In this document: piece by piece, positions 8,111 to 16,008 of the stretch
Numbering within the stretch: the stretch's first letter is position 1
How the letters are laid out: each line of letters begins with the position of its first letter
Assembly (NCBI GenBank): GCA_040776805.1
Contig: JAXGZS010000005.1
Coordinates: 1 to 64,000 of the forward strand
Source: UBA7702 sp040776805
Lineage (GTDB): Bacteria; Bacillota; Dehalobacteriia; UBA7702
Direction of reading: 5' to 3'
Length of the DNA stretch: 64,000 bases
Made by a program: the position numbers and the translations under genes
Notes under the pieces: generated by a model
The model's input: only the letters and a program-made list of their open reading frames with translations
Told to the model about the DNA's origin: nothing
Database searches by the model: none

Positions 8111-8995
8111 TCAGTTTTTTTCCTTTTGGCCTTCACCGGCGAAAGTATTGGCCAAAAGGGCATATTCGGCGAAAGAAAGGGTTTCGCCGCGGCGGTTGCC
8201 GTCGATGTTACATTTTACCAGTAAATCACTGACAGCGGTTTTTTCTTGGAAAAGGCCGCTGTTTTTTAAGGTGTTGGATAGGGTCTTGCGCCGCTGGGCA
8301 AAACCGGCCTTGACCAAAGCCCGAAACAGCTTGCGGTTTTTCACAAAGCTGGGGGGAGCCTCCCGTTTGGTCAGACGCAGCACCGCTGAATCCACATTGG
8401 GACAGGGGCGAAAGGCTTTGGCGGGAACCTCCAAAATGATCTCGGCGTCGGCGTCATAGGCGGTCATCAAGGTCAGCACGCCATAATCTTTGCCGCCGGG
8501 AGACGCCGCCACCCGCTGGGCGACTTCCTTCTGCACCATCAGCACCATCTCACTCCAATAATCCTTATGTTCGAGGAAATAAAAGAGCAGCGGCGTGGTG
8601 ATATAATAGGGCAAATTTGCCACGATTTTAAAGGGTTTGGTAAACCCTTTTTTTCGTGTTTCTTGGTCGAGAGCGGCGAAATCCAATTTTAAGGCGTCGC
8701 CATGGATGATGTCGATTGACGCTTCCTCCCGAAAAACCTCGGTGAGGATCGCACAAAGAGTCTGATCCAATTCCACCGCGGTGACGCTGCCCGCCGCTTC
8801 CCCCAGCTTTTCCGTTAAAAAGCCCATGCCGGGGCCGATCTCAAGGACGCGGTCGCTCCGATCGAGGCCCGCCTTTTCCACGATGGCGTCTAAGATTCCC
8901 CCGTCGATGAGAAAGTTCTGTCCGAGTCCTTTGTCAAAGCGGAAGTGGTATTGATGCATTAAGACATTGATTCTTGTTTCATAAGAAAAATTCAT
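8111..8995 (-). CDS. rsmA: 16S rRNA (A1518/A1519) dimethyltransferase RsmA/KsgA
   Basis: The 294-residue product is a class I SAM-dependent methyltransferase that dimethylates two adenines near the 3' end of 16S rRNA. The family N-terminus FRFDKGLGQNFLIDGGI, the SAM-binding VLEIGPGMGFLTEKL and the catalytic NLPYYITTPLL motif are all present. C-terminal KAGFAQRRKTLSNTLK is also typical. The ATG at 8995 has no Shine-Dalgarno sequence; instead a TATAAT box ends 9 bases upstream, which would put the transcription start at or next to the ATG. An upstream in-frame start (9016) would lie upstream of that box and is unlikely. Confidence 0.93.
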   Translation of the reverse strand: MNFSYETRINVLMHQYHFRFDKGLGQNFLIDGGILDAIVEKAGLDRSDRVLEIGPGMGFLTEKLGEAAGSVTAVELDQTLCAILTEVFREEASIDIIHGDALKLDFAALDQETRKKGFTKPFKIVANLPYYITTPLLFYFLEHKDYWSEMVLMVQKEVAQRVAASPGGKDYGVLTLMTAYDADAEIILEVPAKAFRPCPNVDSAVLRLTKREAPPSFVKNRKLFRALVKAGFAQRRKTLSNTLKNSGLFQEKTAVSDLLVKCNIDGNRRGETLSFAEYALLANTFAGEGQKEKN

Positions 8996-9003
8996 AGTAG
9001 GAC

Positions 9004-9009
9004 TATTAT
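9004..9009 (-). promoter_or_regulatory. -10 box of rsmA, very close to the start codon
   Basis: Reading the minus strand, GGTATAAT ends 8 bases before the rsmA ATG at 8995. With normal promoter geometry the mRNA would start within a base or two of the ATG, so a leaderless transcript is likely. The -35 element is poor. Confidence 0.5.
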
Positions 9010-9094
9010 ACCACAAATTCGAAAAAGAGAAACCCTCTCCCGCAAAAGGACACTATCTTATCTTTGCGGACTTCGCTATTTGGTTTTTTGCAAA

Positions 9095-9126
9095 CAAAAT
9101 AGCTTTCTTTCTTGAAAGCTATTTTG
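9095..9126 (-). terminator. hairpin downstream of yabG
   Basis: CAAAATAGCTTTC (9095-9107) and its exact complement (9114-9126) form a 13-bp stem with a 6-base loop in the 154-base gap between yabG and rsmA. It is in the right place to end the yabG transcript, though the T-run is not ideal. Confidence 0.6.
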
Positions 9127-9170
9127 CGCAAACCCTATTGTTCATTGGGAAAAACGGCGGTGAGAGGCGG

Positions 9171-10022
9171 TCAGCAGCGGAGGGAATCACCCTCAACCGA
9201 AGGATAACCCACCCGAAAGCAGCCCCTGGTCTCAATGCCGCCGATGCCGTCAGAACCGGTAACGGTCCCCTCCACCGCATCCTCGGCGGTGACCACGTCC
9301 TTAATGGAGGTGTAGGCCACCCGCTCAATGATCAGCACCGGATCAAAGATATGGATAAAAACGCGCTTCGGCGAAGAGGCAAAATTCGCGCCGGACCGCA
9401 GCAGCGCCTCATAACAGCTCTGGCAGGCGCCGGCAAAAATCACCAGGGCATCCCGGTCAGGCTGGTACTGCCGGGCCTTTTTCACCGCCTCAGCAAAGTA
9501 GAAGGAAGAACGGTAATTATCGAGATTCTGATGGTCGGTGGCGCCCTTTAAAAGACTGTCGTGACCGGTGACCACCAAAATTTCCGGCCGGTACTTCTCC
9601 AAATAATAGGGCACGGCATCGGGCTGATCTTTTTCGGGAACCGCCAAACCAGCGTGGGGTATGCCCAGCTTCTCATAGGCCTCAATGCATTTGTTGAGAT
9701 ACTCCCGGTCTCCATCTAAATGAAGCACCATGCCGGGATAGTCGAAGGAACGGCTGCCGCCCCGCCACTGGTTACCGCCGTCATGCCTTCTCATCAACAG
9801 ATCAATTTCCTCTCCCTGCTCTTTTTCAAGAACTCGGGCCGTTTCCGCCGGATCCAGGGTGACAAGATCATTGAGGGGCGCATCGGCGATGAGCCGGATG
9901 GCGACGCCTTTTAAAACAGCGGAAAGACCGCCGTTTTCATCCCGAAAAATCTGTTTGACACGAAAAACGATATCTTTACGGTAAGACTTTCTTACCACGT
10001 AGTCGCCGCTTTTCACCTGCAT
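9171..10022 (-). CDS. yabG: sporulation-specific protease YabG
   Basis: The 283-residue product matches YabG, the protease that processes spore-coat proteins in spore formers: N-terminal GDYVVRKSYRKDIVFRVKQI, LKGVAIRLIADAPLNDLV, the central HLDGDREYLNKCIEAYEKLG, ILVVTGHDSLLKG and the conserved FAGACQSCYEALL cysteine motif. The ATG at 10022 is preceded by AGAGGAT. The frame stays open another 105 codons upstream, but that stretch lies antisense to a decayed LysM gene and does not look like YabG sequence, so it is excluded. Its presence is the best single sign that the organism forms, or descends from ancestors that formed, endospores. Confidence 0.9.
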   Translation of the reverse strand: MQVKSGDYVVRKSYRKDIVFRVKQIFRDENGGLSAVLKGVAIRLIADAPLNDLVTLDPAETARVLEKEQGEEIDLLMRRHDGGNQWRGGSRSFDYPGMVLHLDGDREYLNKCIEAYEKLGIPHAGLAVPEKDQPDAVPYYLEKYRPEILVVTGHDSLLKGATDHQNLDNYRSSFYFAEAVKKARQYQPDRDALVIFAGACQSCYEALLRSGANFASSPKRVFIHIFDPVLIIERVAYTSIKDVVTAEDAVEGTVTGSDGIGGIETRGCFRVGYPSVEGDSLRC

Positions 10023-10204
10023 ATTCTGATATCCTCTTTTCTTCGGATCTTTACACGAAAAATCCGTGATCCCATTACGCCATTTTATGCGAAAAGCATA
10101 GGTTTTGCCATTATCTTCCTGTACTGGCGTAATTTTCATAAGGCAATGACGACAAACACCATGTATAATAAAACGGTGTTCCATAATGGAAACGCAAAAA
10201 GAAA

Positions 10205-10500
10205 AGGAGGACAAAATAGAAAAGGAATCAAAAAAACAACAGTATTGCTCTTGATGGTTTTCACCTTGGTGATGGTAAGCACAGGGGTTTCGGCCGCCGC
10301 AGCTTGCCGGAGTGGAGAAACCTGATATGCCAACCAATGTGCTGTTCAGAAAATTCGCGGTGTACCGACGTATACCGTAAAGAGTGGAGACTCCCTTTAT
10401 AAGATCGCCTCAAATGGTAACACCACGGCAAATAATCTGAAAGCTCTCCATTGCCTGAAAGGCAATGGTGTTATCTTTCCACCGGCGGCGCCTGCAACAG
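10205..10500 (+). pseudogene. decayed copy of the adjacent LysM/cortex-hydrolase gene
   Basis: After an AGGAGG box at 10205 the reading frame beginning near 10218 encodes RKGIKKTTVLLLMVFTLVMV and then STGVSAA, clearly the signal peptide of the neighbouring gene at 10657 (MIGIKKTALLLIAVCTVMLI). The start codon is lost, a TGA interrupts at about 10323, and a later stretch YTVKSGDSLYKIA (near 10370-10405) is a LysM unit like the second one of the intact gene. The hydrolase domain is missing. This is a partial duplicate that has been eroded by point changes and deletions. Confidence 0.75.
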
Positions 10501-10656
10501 CAATTTCTGCTTCTAAGCACGAGTCATTCATGAAAATAAGTGCCGTTTATCAAAGCGCTTATTTTTACCATCCACGGATTTTCCATGATTTCCCAAAACC
10601 GAATCACGTTTCTCCCTCCATCATCATGGAAAATCATTCCAAAAAAGGAGGAAAAT

Positions 10657-11430
10657 ATGATAGGAATTAAAAAAACTGCTCTGTTACTCATCGCTGTATG
10701 CACCGTTATGCTGATCAGCGCAGGGGTTTCCGCCCAGACGGTATATACCAGCCACACCGTGAAAAGCGGCGATACCTGTTACAAGATCGCCAAAACTTAT
10801 GGGGTGGCGCAAGCCGCCATTGTCAACGCCAATGGCCTGAGCCAAAACGGCGCTTTGCTCTATCCCGGCAAAACCCTGATCATTGACGGGAACGCAAAAA
10901 ATACCCCGGGCGGTAACTACAAAGTGAAAAGCGGCGATTCTCTTTATAAAATCGCCGTGGCTTACGGAACTTCCGTCAGCGCGCTGAAAGAGCTGAACGG
11001 TCTCACCGCCGACAGAGTCTATGTCGGACAGGTGCTTTGTACCACAGGTCAGTGCAATGGCAGCTCATCTCTCAGTGAAGCGGAACTCTATCTGCTGGCG
11101 AAAATGATCTACGCCGAAGCAAGAGGCGAATCCTATACGGGACAAGTCGCCGTGGGCGCCGTGATCATGAACCGCATTGAAAGCGACCAATTCCCCAACA
11201 CGCTGACAGAGGTTCTGTACCAGAAAAATCAATTCACCGCCATCAACGACGGCCAATTTGACGCCCTGTCTCCGGACAGCACCGCCCTATCCGCCGCCTA
11301 TGACGCCACCGCCGGTGTTGACCCCACCAAGGGCAGTCTCTTTTACTGGAACCCCCAAAAGGCCAGCAACGCTTTCCTGAACGCCAAGACGATTCTGGTG
11401 ACCATCGGTAACCACGTTTTTGCGAAATAA
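10657..11430 (+). CDS. secreted LysM cell-wall hydrolase, SleB/CwlJ type
   Basis: The 257-residue product has a signal peptide (residues 1-25, cleavage near VSAQ) and two LysM peptidoglycan-binding units (about 32-77 and 87-130, each with VKSGD and YKIA). The C-terminal Hydrolase_2 domain (about 145-257) starts LLAKMIYAEARGESYTGQVA. The Glu in IYAEARGE is the expected catalytic residue of SleB-like lytic enzymes. It most likely cuts spore cortex or cell-wall peptidoglycan outside the membrane. The ATG at 10657 is behind AAAAAAGGAGG; longer in-frame starts are rejected for lack of such a site. A decayed duplicate lies just upstream. Confidence 0.88.
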   Translation: MIGIKKTALLLIAVCTVMLISAGVSAQTVYTSHTVKSGDTCYKIAKTYGVAQAAIVNANGLSQNGALLYPGKTLIIDGNAKNTPGGNYKVKSGDSLYKIAVAYGTSVSALKELNGLTADRVYVGQVLCTTGQCNGSSSLSEAELYLLAKMIYAEARGESYTGQVAVGAVIMNRIESDQFPNTLTEVLYQKNQFTAINDGQFDALSPDSTALSAAYDATAGVDPTKGSLFYWNPQKASNAFLNAKTILVTIGNHVFAK

Positions 11431-11447
11431 CAACGATCTCACGCTCT

Positions 11448-11478
11448 GCCCGAGCCGCTTTTGCGGTTCGGGCTTTTT
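11448..11478 (+). terminator. intrinsic terminator
   Basis: GCCCGAGCCGC pairs with GCGGTTCGGGC across a TTTT loop and is followed by TTTTTAATTT, 17 bases after the hydrolase stop codon. Confidence 0.9.
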
Positions 11479-11527
11479 AATTTATAAAATAGCAACTTTT
11501 TCTCTTTCTTTTCCCAGCTTTTTTTGG

Positions 11528-11533
11528 TATAAT
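11528..11533 (+). promoter_or_regulatory. -10 box of the murA operon
   Basis: TTTTTGG-TATAAT-ATACG lies about 88 bases before the murA start. The -35 region (CTTTCTTTT) is weak, so the extended A/T context may matter. Confidence 0.5.
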
Positions 11534-11620
11534 ATACGTTGTTTAAAATGCAATTTTTATGTGCATTTGTCACATTGACCGATATAAAAAACCCGCCCAA
11601 AAAATAAGGGGGATCTTATT

Positions 11621-12883
11621 TTGTCAAAATTAGTAATCAGAGGCGGCAAGGAACTTGCCGGCTCCGTAAAGATCAGCGGTGCAAAGAACTCCGCGGTCGC
11701 CGTTATCGCAGCCACCATTTTGTGTCACGGCACCACGATTTTAGAAAACGTACCGCAGATCAGCGATGTGAAAATTCTGCTTAACATTATGAAAAACCTC
11801 GGTGCCGGCGTAGACTGGCTGGAAGACGACACCGTTGCCATCACCATACCCGAAGACATCAAATACGCGGCGCTTTACGAAGAAGTCAGCAGCCTGAGAG
11901 CATCCAACCTATTGCTGGGCTCCCTCTTGGGCCGCCGCGGCAACGCCGCCGTCGCTTTACCCGGTGGCTGTGATTTGGGAGAGCGCCCCATGGATCTCCA
12001 TATCAAGGGCTTTACCAAATTGGGGGCTGTAGTCAACACCCCGGGGAACTACATTGAAGCGAAAATCAGCGGAGACGGCCTCACCGGCAACTTCGTCTAT
12101 CTTGACTTCCCCAGTGTCGGCGCCACGGAAAACATTATGATGGCGGCAAGCGTCGCCGCAGGCCAAACCATCATTGAAAACGTGGCCAAAGAGCCGGAGA
12201 TCGTCGATCTCGCCAATTTTTTGAATAACGCCGGCGCAAAAATTCGCGGCGCCGGTACCGATATCATCAAAATCGAAGGCGTCAAGGAACTTTACGGCTG
12301 CCGCCACAGCATCATTCCCGACCGGATTGAAGCGGGTACCTTCATGGCCATCGCCGCCGTCACCGGCAGCCAGCTGAAACTGGAAAACGTGATTGCCGCC
12401 CACATGACCCCGGTCATCGCCAAAATGAGAGAAACCGGCACCGTCATTCGGCCCGCCGGCAATCATATCTATGTCAAAGGCCCGGAAAAACTGTTGTCCG
12501 TTTCCGTGGTCACCTTGGCCCACCCCGGCTTTCCCACCGACATGCAGCCTCAGATGATGGCCATGGCCTCTTTGGCCGAAGGCACCAGCATGATCGAAGA
12601 AAACATCTTTGAAAAACGCATGAAAGCCGCCTCGGAATTGACCAAAATGGGCGCGGATATCACCGTAAACCGCAAAAATGCCGTGGTCCGCGGCGTTGAA
12701 CGTCTCCACGGCGCCACCGTGATGACCCACGATTTAAGAGCCGGCGCCGCCTTAGTGGCTGCGGCTCTCGCGGCTGACGATGAAACCGTCGTCGACGGCA
12801 TGTGCATCATCGACCGCGGCTACTGGCACATGGAAGAGAAGCTAAAAGCCATTGGCGCCGATGTCCGGAGGAGAGAGGAATGA
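11621..12883 (+). CDS. murA: UDP-N-acetylglucosamine 1-carboxyvinyltransferase MurA
   Basis: The 420-residue product catalyses the first committed step of peptidoglycan synthesis, moving enolpyruvate from PEP to UDP-GlcNAc. The N-terminal GGKELAGSVKISGAKNSAV and the active-site loop ALPGGCDLGERPMDLH are visible; Cys117 is the residue alkylated by fosfomycin in most bacteria, so the enzyme should be of the sensitive type. The start codon is TTG, behind AAGGGGG. The stop overlaps the walJ start by ATGA. The order murA-walJ-htrA-rlmH is a known Firmicutes arrangement and indicates one operon. Confidence 0.97.
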   Translation: MSKLVIRGGKELAGSVKISGAKNSAVAVIAATILCHGTTILENVPQISDVKILLNIMKNLGAGVDWLEDDTVAITIPEDIKYAALYEEVSSLRASNLLLGSLLGRRGNAAVALPGGCDLGERPMDLHIKGFTKLGAVVNTPGNYIEAKISGDGLTGNFVYLDFPSVGATENIMMAASVAAGQTIIENVAKEPEIVDLANFLNNAGAKIRGAGTDIIKIEGVKELYGCRHSIIPDRIEAGTFMAIAAVTGSQLKLENVIAAHMTPVIAKMRETGTVIRPAGNHIYVKGPEKLLSVSVVTLAHPGFPTDMQPQMMAMASLAEGTSMIEENIFEKRMKAASELTKMGADITVNRKNAVVRGVERLHGATVMTHDLRAGAALVAAALAADDETVVDGMCIIDRGYWHMEEKLKAIGADVRRREE

Positions 12884-13659
12884 TCTCCTTCGCGACATTA
12901 TTCAGTAGCAGCAAAGGCAATTCCATCTTTGTCTCTTCGGGAAAAACAAAAGTGTTGGTGGACGCCGGCACGGCCGCTTGTCATATTGAAAACGCCCTGG
13001 AAAATATCGGAGAATCCATGAGAGAAATCTCCGCCATTTTGATCACCCACGAACACACCGACCACATCAAGAGCGCCGGGAGCCTCTCCCGCCGTTACGA
13101 TATTCCGATTTTCGCCACACCAAAATTATGGGAAACCTACCGCGGATTCGGTAATATTATTGAGAGAAATCAGAGAAAATACGCATATGGTATGACCATA
13201 GGTGATTTTTCCTTTGATTTCTTTAAAACCTTTCACGACGCAATACAGCCCATCGGCCTAGTCATCGCCAATGCCGGCAAAAAGCTGGGCATTTGTACCG
13301 ATACGGGCAAAGTGACCCAGCGTATGATCGACTATTTAAAAAACGCTGACGGTTTGGTCTTCGAATTCAATCATGATCCCCAACTGCTACGGCAGAGTCG
13401 TTATTCGCCTCAGCTAAAAGCGCGAATCTCCGGCGATGAGGGACATCTTTCCAACGAAGACGCGGTGGAAGCATTAAAGAAAATCATCGGGCCCGCCACC
13501 AAAGAAATCGTTCTGGCGCATCTCAGCGAGGAAAACAACCGGCCGGAGCTGGCTTACGAGACAGCATCCCAAAGGTTGTGCGACTTCGGGATCAACAAAA
13601 CAATCGGCCTTCACGTGGCGCCGCCTTATCATACCTCAAAAATCATAAGAATCGATTGA
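12880..13659 (+). CDS. walJ: metallo-beta-lactamase-fold hydrolase WalJ/YycJ
   Basis: The 259-residue protein is a YycJ/WalJ-type MBL-fold protein. The metal-binding motif HEHTDH is at residues 57-62, and later ligands are in TFHDA, CTDTGKV and FNHD. In Bacillus and relatives it lies in the wal operon and is linked to coordination of cell division with DNA replication; it may be a nuclease. The ATG at 12880 overlaps the murA stop and has GGAGGAGAGAGG in front. The longer in-frame start at 12802 lies inside murA and is rejected. No walRK two-component genes are present nearby in this window. Confidence 0.9.
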   Translation: MISFATLFSSSKGNSIFVSSGKTKVLVDAGTAACHIENALENIGESMREISAILITHEHTDHIKSAGSLSRRYDIPIFATPKLWETYRGFGNIIERNQRKYAYGMTIGDFSFDFFKTFHDAIQPIGLVIANAGKKLGICTDTGKVTQRMIDYLKNADGLVFEFNHDPQLLRQSRYSPQLKARISGDEGHLSNEDAVEALKKIIGPATKEIVLAHLSEENNRPELAYETASQRLCDFGINKTIGLHVAPPYHTSKIIRID

Positions 13660-13673
13660 TATGAGGTGATATT

Positions 13674-14789
13674 TTGGAAGCGAGAAAGATCTCACTGCCA
13701 CTCCTGATCATTTTACTGATCATAGCCGCCCTCATCGGCGGCTTTTTTGCACTAACCCTCAACGAAACCGTTGCCGGAGAATGGATTCAAAAGACGCTGG
13801 ATATGAAGGGCGAGGATGCCACGGCAACGGAAACCGATGACGGCGACGCAAGCGCCACCGACGCTGCCACCGCCGCGGAAAAGATCATCCCCTCGGTGGT
13901 GGGGATTGTCGCCACCAACAGCTCTTCCGTTTACGACGGCACGGAAACCACGGTGACGGAAAGCACCGGCAGCGGTATCGTCATCGACGAACGGGGCTAC
14001 ATTGTCACCAACTACCATGTGATTGCCGAAAATGACCAAATCCGTGTCGTCTTCTCCGATAACAGCGAAACGGAAGCCGGTGTTGTGGGGCATGACAGGC
14101 GCACCGATCTTGCCCTTTTAAAAGTGGGAAAAGACGGCCTTACCGCCGCCGCTTTCGCCGCGGACGATACGTTAGAAGTGGGCGAAACAGCTCTGGCCGT
14201 GGGAAATCCCGGCGGACTCGACTTTGCCGGTACGGTGACCAAAGGGATCATCAGTGGATTGAACCGCTATATCGTCACTGACGACGGCATCAGTTTTCAT
14301 CTGATCCAAACCGACGCCGCCATCAACCCCGGCAATTCAGGGGGAGCTCTCTGCAACGAAAAGGGCGAGGTGATCGGCGTTAACACCATCAAAATCACGG
14401 AAAGCGGCTTTGAGGGCATGGGCTTCGCCATCCCCGCCGATACGGTCCAGGAGATTGTCGCGGAGATTCTCCAAAGCGGCGGCGTCAGCCGAGGAGCAAT
14501 GGGCGTTTATCTGCTGTTCTCCCTGGACGAAAACATTGCCAAGGCCTACAATACCGGCATTGATTACGGCGTCATGATTACCTTGCAGGAAAACGGCGCC
14601 GCGGAGCAGGCGGGCCTTAAAGATTACGATATCATCACCACCTTCAATGGCGCAAGCGTCACCGATATGTACGATCTCCAAGAAAAGGTCTTTGCCTGCA
14701 ATACCGGGGATACGGTCTCCGTCACCGTTTACCGTGAAGGTTCTTTTCTCGATTTTCAGATCGTTTTGGGGGAACTAAAAGAACCATGA
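13674..14789 (+). CDS. htrA: HtrA/DegP-type membrane serine protease
   Basis: The 371-residue product has an N-terminal transmembrane anchor (about residues 8-28) and an acidic Ala/Thr linker to about residue 65. A trypsin-like S1C domain follows with the triad His115 (VTNYHVI), Asp145 (RTDLALLK) and Ser222 (NPGNSGGAL). The single C-terminal PDZ domain spans about 270-365. It is a quality-control protease acting on misfolded extracytoplasmic proteins. The start appears to be TTG at 13674 with AGGTG upstream. The stop overlaps the rlmH start (ATGA). This position after walJ matches HtrC/YyxA in Bacillus. Confidence 0.93.
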   Translation: MEARKISLPLLIILLIIAALIGGFFALTLNETVAGEWIQKTLDMKGEDATATETDDGDASATDAATAAEKIIPSVVGIVATNSSSVYDGTETTVTESTGSGIVIDERGYIVTNYHVIAENDQIRVVFSDNSETEAGVVGHDRRTDLALLKVGKDGLTAAAFAADDTLEVGETALAVGNPGGLDFAGTVTKGIISGLNRYIVTDDGISFHLIQTDAAINPGNSGGALCNEKGEVIGVNTIKITESGFEGMGFAIPADTVQEIVAEILQSGGVSRGAMGVYLLFSLDENIAKAYNTGIDYGVMITLQENGAAEQAGLKDYDIITTFNGASVTDMYDLQEKVFACNTGDTVSVTVYREGSFLDFQIVLGELKEP

Positions 14790-15265
14790 GAATCAGAATC
14801 CTTGCCATCGGCAAGCTGAAAGAGAAATACTGGCGAGACGCCGTTGCCGAATACGAAAAGCGCCTTGGCGCTTACCTGAAACTGGAAATCTTAGAGGGCG
14901 GGGAAGAGGAAGCGCCGGAGAACCTCAGTGACCGGGAGAAGGACGCCGTTCTCGCCAAAGAGGGACGCTTTTTCCTAAGCAAGATGAAGGAGGGCGACTA
15001 TCACGTCGCCCTCGATCTCAACGGCGAAATGGTGTCCTCTGAAGGACTGGCTCGCCTCATTGAAAAAAACGCCATGGAGCGCGGAAAAACCGTCAATTTT
15101 CTCATCGGCGGCTCTTTGGGTTTGGCCGAAGAGGTCAAGGGGCGCTGCCAAAAGCGCGTGGCTTTCGGCAAGGCCACCTTTCCCCATCAACTGATACGGG
15201 TTTTCCTCGTGGAGCAGATCTATCGGAGCATGAAGATTATTCGCCATGAACCCTACCACAAATAG
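14786..15265 (+). CDS. rlmH: 23S rRNA (pseudouridine1915-N3)-methyltransferase RlmH
   Basis: The 159-residue SPOUT-class methyltransferase modifies pseudouridine 1915 in helix 69 of 23S rRNA. Family marks are the N-terminal MRIRILAIGKLKEKYW, the middle LDLNGEMVSSEGLA, the knot region NFLIGGSLGLAEEV and the C-terminal HQLIRVFLVEQIYRSMKI. The gene overlaps the htrA stop by four bases and closes the murA-walJ-htrA-rlmH run. Length is the family norm. Confidence 0.97.
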   Translation: MRIRILAIGKLKEKYWRDAVAEYEKRLGAYLKLEILEGGEEEAPENLSDREKDAVLAKEGRFFLSKMKEGDYHVALDLNGEMVSSEGLARLIEKNAMERGKTVNFLIGGSLGLAEEVKGRCQKRVAFGKATFPHQLIRVFLVEQIYRSMKIIRHEPYHK

Positions 15266-15278
15266 CAAAGGAGCGCCT

Positions 15279-15602
15279 ATGAGCGAAAAAACCAGCACTC
15301 TCTCACTGACTTCACTGTCCTTAGGGGTTATGAGCATCATCACCGTCTTTGGCGGCTATACGGTCTTTCTCGGCCTTTTCTTCGCCTTTATCGGCATCCT
15401 CACCGGACTGCGGGGCAGACGCCACTGCTCCACGAAGCTGGCCGGCCGCGCTGTCCGCATCTCGGTTTTCGGTTTTGTGCTTTGTACCTTGGTGATACTG
15501 CTCTTTACAGCGCTCTATCTCACCTCGCTGCTAAGCTTCGATTTTGATTTCCATTCTCTTTACGCTTCCCTGGTCGATCTCCTCAAGCGGCTGATCCATT
15601 AG
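15279..15602 (+). CDS. small membrane protein (two transmembrane segments)
   Basis: The 107-residue product has a short polar N-terminus, a hydrophobic stretch (about 10-40, LTSLSLGVMSIITVFGGY then VFLGLFFAFIGILTG), a basic loop RGRRHCSTKLAGRAVR and a second hydrophobic helix (about 62-85). The layout resembles DUF4190-type proteins. AAAGGAG stands 8 bases before the ATG at 15279. It is placed 13 bases after rlmH and so is probably in that operon. Function unknown. Confidence 0.65.
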   Translation: MSEKTSTLSLTSLSLGVMSIITVFGGYTVFLGLFFAFIGILTGLRGRRHCSTKLAGRAVRISVFGFVLCTLVILLFTALYLTSLLSFDFDFHSLYASLVDLLKRLIH

Positions 15603-15651
15603 CCACAGCGTCTGAGCCAATAAGTCAAGACAACTGAACCAACAAACCACA

Positions 15652-15679
15652 GCGGCGGGAGCAAATGCTCCCGCCACCC
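15652..15679 (+). terminator. left copy of the local hairpin flanking dispersed element 1
   Basis: GGCGGGAGCA and its complement with an AA loop (stem 15654-15675). It is nearly the same as the hairpin on the far side of the 173-bp element (15853-15878) but lacks a following T-run. Confidence 0.7.
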
Positions 15680-15852
15680 AGACTGTAGACAAAATGCGCG
15701 TTAGCGGATTTTGGGCTACAGGATGATAGACTGTAGAGAAAGGCTTAGATACGGTGAACGCTTTGGCCTGCGGCTGCGCCGTGTACATAGAAGTACATAA
15801 GCTGTCGTGGGCCAAAGGGTTCGCCGTATATCAGACTTTGTCGACGGCCTAA
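15680..15852 (+). repeat. dispersed 173-bp element, copy 1, between two hairpins
   Basis: Begins AGACTGTAGACAAAAT and ends TTTGTCGACGGCCTAA. It matches the element at 26038-26210 over its whole 173-bp length with about ten differences. GTAGACAAA near the left end and TTTGTCGAC near the right end form a subterminal inverted repeat (8 of 9). The centre holds a long imperfect hairpin (CGGTGAACGCTTTGGCC with GGCCAAAGGGTTCGCCG) enclosing a small TGTAC/GTACA stem. There is no open reading frame of note. The element lies between two copies of the local terminator hairpin, which differ in sequence from those at copy 2. It looks like a non-autonomous mobile element. Confidence 0.85.
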
Positions 15853-15887
15853 GCGGCGGGAGCATCTGCTCCCGCCGCCTTTTCTTT
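15853..15887 (+). terminator. right copy of the hairpin, with T-run: terminator of the murA-rlmH operon
   Basis: GCGGCGGGAGCA (15853-15864) pairs with TGCTCCCGCCGC (15867-15878) and is followed by CTTTTCTTT. This is the functional-looking terminator; the left copy lost or never had the T-run. Confidence 0.85.
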
Positions 15888-15930
15888 ACGGCCTCTGCCG
15901 ATTTTGCAAAGCCGGTTCAAGCCGTAAGGA

Positions 15931-15964
15931 AAAGAGGGAAGTGTGTAATAACACTTCCCTCTTT
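15931..15964. terminator. bidirectional terminator next to yabE
   Basis: AAAGAGGGAAGTGT (15931-15944) pairs exactly with ACACTTCCCTCTTT (15951-15964), ending with T on both strands. It serves the minus-strand gene that ends at 16009. Confidence 0.85.
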
Positions 15965-16008
15965 GATGGCTTATGAATGGTTCATAATAAAGTTGGTTTT
16001 AATAAATT

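Noticed and set aside
10023..10337. N-terminal extension of YabG by 105 codons, or a separate Cys-containing gene
   Set aside because: It lies antisense to the decayed LysM copy, does not match YabG, and a good ribosome-binding site supports the start at 10022.
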